Of a stretch of DNA of 7,444 nucleotides, positions 6,647 to 7,444 are shown piece after piece. Made by a program: the position numbers and the translations under genes. The number at the start of each line of letters is the position of its first letter. The stretch's first letter is position 1. Below the pieces are notes generated by a model, which searched no databases, was not told where the DNA came from, and saw nothing but the letters and a program-made list of their open reading frames with translations. The DNA is from Desulfobacteraceae bacterium. Its GTDB lineage: Bacteria; Desulfobacterota; DSM-4660; Desulfatiglandales; B25-G16. The DNA lies in NCBI GenBank assembly GCA_030615565.1, contig JAUWZC010000107.1:1-7444 (forward strand). Direction: 5' to 3'.

Positions 6647-6716
6647 GTATAAAAAGGTATTTAATCTCTCACTGAGTTCTCAGAGGCTCTGTATTTTTGT
6701 TGTCTGAGACTCTCCT
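6647..6716. other. Short palindromes after iclR, possible weak terminator
   Basis: Just after the iclR stop several overlapping dyads occur: CTGAG-TT-CTCAG (6672-6683), CAGAG-G-CTCTG followed by tattttt (6681-6698), and a longer pairing of 6674-6683 with 6704-6712 (one bulged base, 20-base loop). The stem next to the T-rich stretch is too short and its loop too small for a firm terminator call. Nothing coding is seen. Confidence 0.3.
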
Positions 6717-6875
6717 AAGAAACTAAATGTGGAAAAGAGCATGGAGATGTCTTTTTTTATTATGCCCCTGGCCCAGACCTGGCTTGCAAGACATGAGTTT
6801 GTATAGCTAAGTCCCTCGATTCATAAATTCGATGACGTATTTATTTACTCGGGACTAAGTGCTGCCCGCGACGAG

Positions 6876-6955
6876 CCCTTCGGCCTCGAGCGCTCAGGGC
6901 CGAGAGGCTCGGCCGAGCCGAGTGAGCCCCTCGGTCTGAGCTCAGGGTCGAAGAC
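6876..6955. repeat. G+C-rich array 1 of a degenerate 15-base unit
   Basis: Copies of a unit close to CTCARGGCCGARRGG occur in both orientations: reversed at 6876-6890, forward at 6893-6907, a mixed self-complementary copy at 6908-6922, reversed at 6926-6940 (with one base less than the full unit match) and forward at 6941-6955 (degenerate). The copy at 6893-6907 differs by one base from that at 7274-7288 in the second array. The inverted pairs can fold as hairpins. The high G+C contrasts sharply with the A+T-rich sequence on either side. Confidence 0.55.
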
Positions 6956-6957
6956 AA

Positions 6958-7000
6958 TCGCAAAGATTATACTCATTAGAATACGTTATAGTATTTGCGA
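6958..7000. repeat. Small inverted repeat TCGCAAA/TTTGCGA
   Basis: A perfect 7-base inverted repeat (6958-6964 with 6994-7000) encloses 29 A+T-rich bases. It sits inside the large palindrome but is not centred on its axis. Role unknown; chance occurrence is possible. Confidence 0.3.
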
Positions 7001-7090
7001 ATCGAAGCACTAAGCATATAAATAAAATAGCGATTATACGATATTCCATAAACTTCGCGCCAGGGCGGGCCTCATAAATGCACAGGAGTG

Positions 7091-7107
7091 GCCCTTGTTT
7101 CAAGGGC
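7091..7107. repeat. Perfect hairpin GCCCTTG-TTT-CAAGGGC
   Basis: A 7-base-pair stem with a 3-base loop lies at the inner edge of the right arm of the large palindrome. The left arm has no equivalent hairpin. No T run follows on either strand (the plus side continues ATAAAGC before an A run), so it is not a standard terminator. Confidence 0.45.
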
Positions 7108-7171
7108 ATAAAGCAAAAAAAGACATCTCCATATTCGGCTTATAGTTTCTTTCATGAATAACTCTGAAGCG

Positions 7172-7288
7172 CCATTCGGCCTTGAGTCGTTCGACCTGGA
7201 GGCCATTCGGCTCCGAGCCTTTCGGCCCCGAGCTCAAGGCCGAGGGGCTCAAGGCCGAGGGGCTCTCGACAGGCTCATGGCCGAGAGG
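7172..7288. repeat. G+C-rich array 2: phased 15-base units with an orientation flip
   Basis: Fifteen-base units stand almost end to end. Four are in one orientation: CCATTCGGCCTTGAG (7172-7186), a diverged copy (7187-7201), CCATTCGGCTCCGAG (7203-7217) and CCTTTCGGCCCCGAG (7218-7232). Then the orientation flips: CTCAAGGCCGAGGGG twice in perfect tandem (7233-7247, 7248-7262), 11 bases containing TCGACAGG, and CTCATGGCCGAGAGG (7274-7288). The two halves can pair into a long imperfect hairpin centred at 7232/7233. It lies 52 bases before the acyl-CoA dehydrogenase start, so it would be in or next to that gene's leader. Confidence 0.65.
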
Positions 7289-7340
7289 CAGCGTCGGAGT
7301 CATATTCTGTTAAATACAAAAATTTAGGAGGATATTTATA

Positions 7341-7444
7341 ATGGATTTCTCTTTAAGCAAGGAGCAAAGGGATATTAAAAGGGCTGCGGCAAAATTTGCC
7401 CGAGGTGAGTTCCAGCCGGAGTTGGCACAAGAGTGTGAACTTAA
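7341..7444 (+). CDS. Acyl-CoA dehydrogenase, N-terminal fragment (cut by window end)
   Basis: Only the first 34 codons are present. The product begins MDFSLSKEQRDIKRAAAKFARGE, the classic opening of acyl-CoA dehydrogenases (an N-terminal helical domain with the pattern MDFxLxxEQ...FAxxE). The start is secure: AGGAGG (7326-7331) lies 9 bases upstream of the ATG. Full members are about 380 residues, use FAD and oxidise an acyl-CoA to the 2-enoyl-CoA in the cytoplasm. Chain type (straight, branched, dicarboxylic or alicyclic) cannot be told from this fragment. No confident promoter is seen in 7289-7340; the upstream repeat array or read-through from iclR may matter for expression. Confidence 0.8.
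   Translation, partial: MDFSLSKEQRDIKRAAAKFARGEFQPELAQECEL

Larger units (their letters stand above)
6717..7151. repeat. Long imperfect palindromic element (about 435 bases)
   Basis: Several matched arms lie symmetrically around one centre near 6934-6936. From outside in: AAGAAACTA (6717-6725) with its complement at 7143-7151; a perfect 18-base match, 6741-6758 with 7115-7132, containing GGAGATGTC and seven T; TATGCCC (6761-6767) with 7104-7110; ATTTATTTA (6839-6847) with 7019-7027 (one mismatch); and TAAGTGCT (6856-6863) with 7006-7013 (one mismatch). No open reading frame resembling a transposase is inside. The shape is that of a MITE-like non-autonomous element or degraded insertion-sequence ends, but no clear target-site duplication is seen. 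It separates iclR from the acyl-CoA dehydrogenase gene. A G+C-rich repeat array (6876-6955) occupies its middle. Confidence 0.6.

Noticed and set aside
6741..6806. A 21-codon plus-strand frame starting MEMSFF, mirrored by MEMSFF on the minus strand in the right arm.
   Set aside because: The shared start simply reflects the 18-base inverted repeat; the frames diverge at once, are tiny, and have no ribosome site.
6717..7151. Intact insertion sequence.
   Set aside because: Inverted arms exist, but there is no transposase reading frame and no clear target-site duplication, so only a remnant or MITE-like element can be proposed.
6876..7288. CRISPR array.
   Set aside because: Units are 15 bases, occur in both orientations and have no unique spacers of regular length; no cas genes are nearby.
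7100..7303. Minus-strand open frame of 67 codons across the second repeat array.
   Set aside because: It owes its openness to the 15-base (five-codon) repeats, has low-complexity Ser/Pro/Ala/Gly content, no ribosome-binding site, and ends in the palindrome arm. No family resemblance.

Overview
The window looks like a chromosomal segment from a Gram-negative bacterium of moderate-to-low G+C. The mix of a branched-chain-amino-acid-type (LivKHMGF) ABC importer, an IclR regulator, an inositol-monophosphatase-family protein and an acyl-CoA dehydrogenase resembles catabolic loci of anaerobic, acid- or aromatic-degrading Desulfobacterota-like bacteria. That placement is an inference from gene content and protein style. 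No RNA gene, CRISPR array, transposase or tRNA is visible.

Layout. Positions 1-783 (+) hold the 3' part of a periplasmic substrate-binding protein gene, ending in a strong hairpin terminator (821-854). Convergent to it, on the minus strand, lies a tightly packed four-gene operon transcribed livG (4233-3472), livF, livH, livM (ending at 879). Its genes overlap by 4 bases or sit 6-8 bases apart, and they encode the two ATPases and two permeases of the importer. A divergent promoter region (about 4260-4400) separates livG from a small plus-strand gene at 4400-4771. This gene encodes a four-repeat protein of the '4-fold beta flower' type, and its promoter is placed so that the mRNA would begin at the ATG. 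A minus-strand inositol-monophosphatase-like gene (5626-4826) faces it and is itself divergent from an iclR-type regulator gene (5855-6646). The 228-base region between these two contains opposing sigma70-type promoters and several perfect inverted repeats that look like operators, one of which covers the iclR start codon.

From 6647 to 7340 there is no convincing gene. Two kinds of structure fill it: a roughly 435-base, A+T-rich imperfect palindrome (6717-7151) whose nested arm pairs share one centre near 6935, and two G+C-rich arrays of a degenerate 15-base unit (6876-6955 inside the palindrome, 7172-7288 just outside it). Immediately after them, with a good ribosome-binding site, the 5' end of an acyl-CoA dehydrogenase gene begins at 7341 and runs off the window.

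How it may work together (inference): the importer takes up an amino acid or small organic acid, the acyl-CoA dehydrogenase acts in its oxidation as a CoA thioester, and the IclR protein senses a pathway metabolite and represses itself and possibly the divergent genes. The most unusual material is the non-coding 6.7-7.3 kb segment, followed by the phosphatase-like protein with altered metal-site residues and the apparent leaderless small gene.
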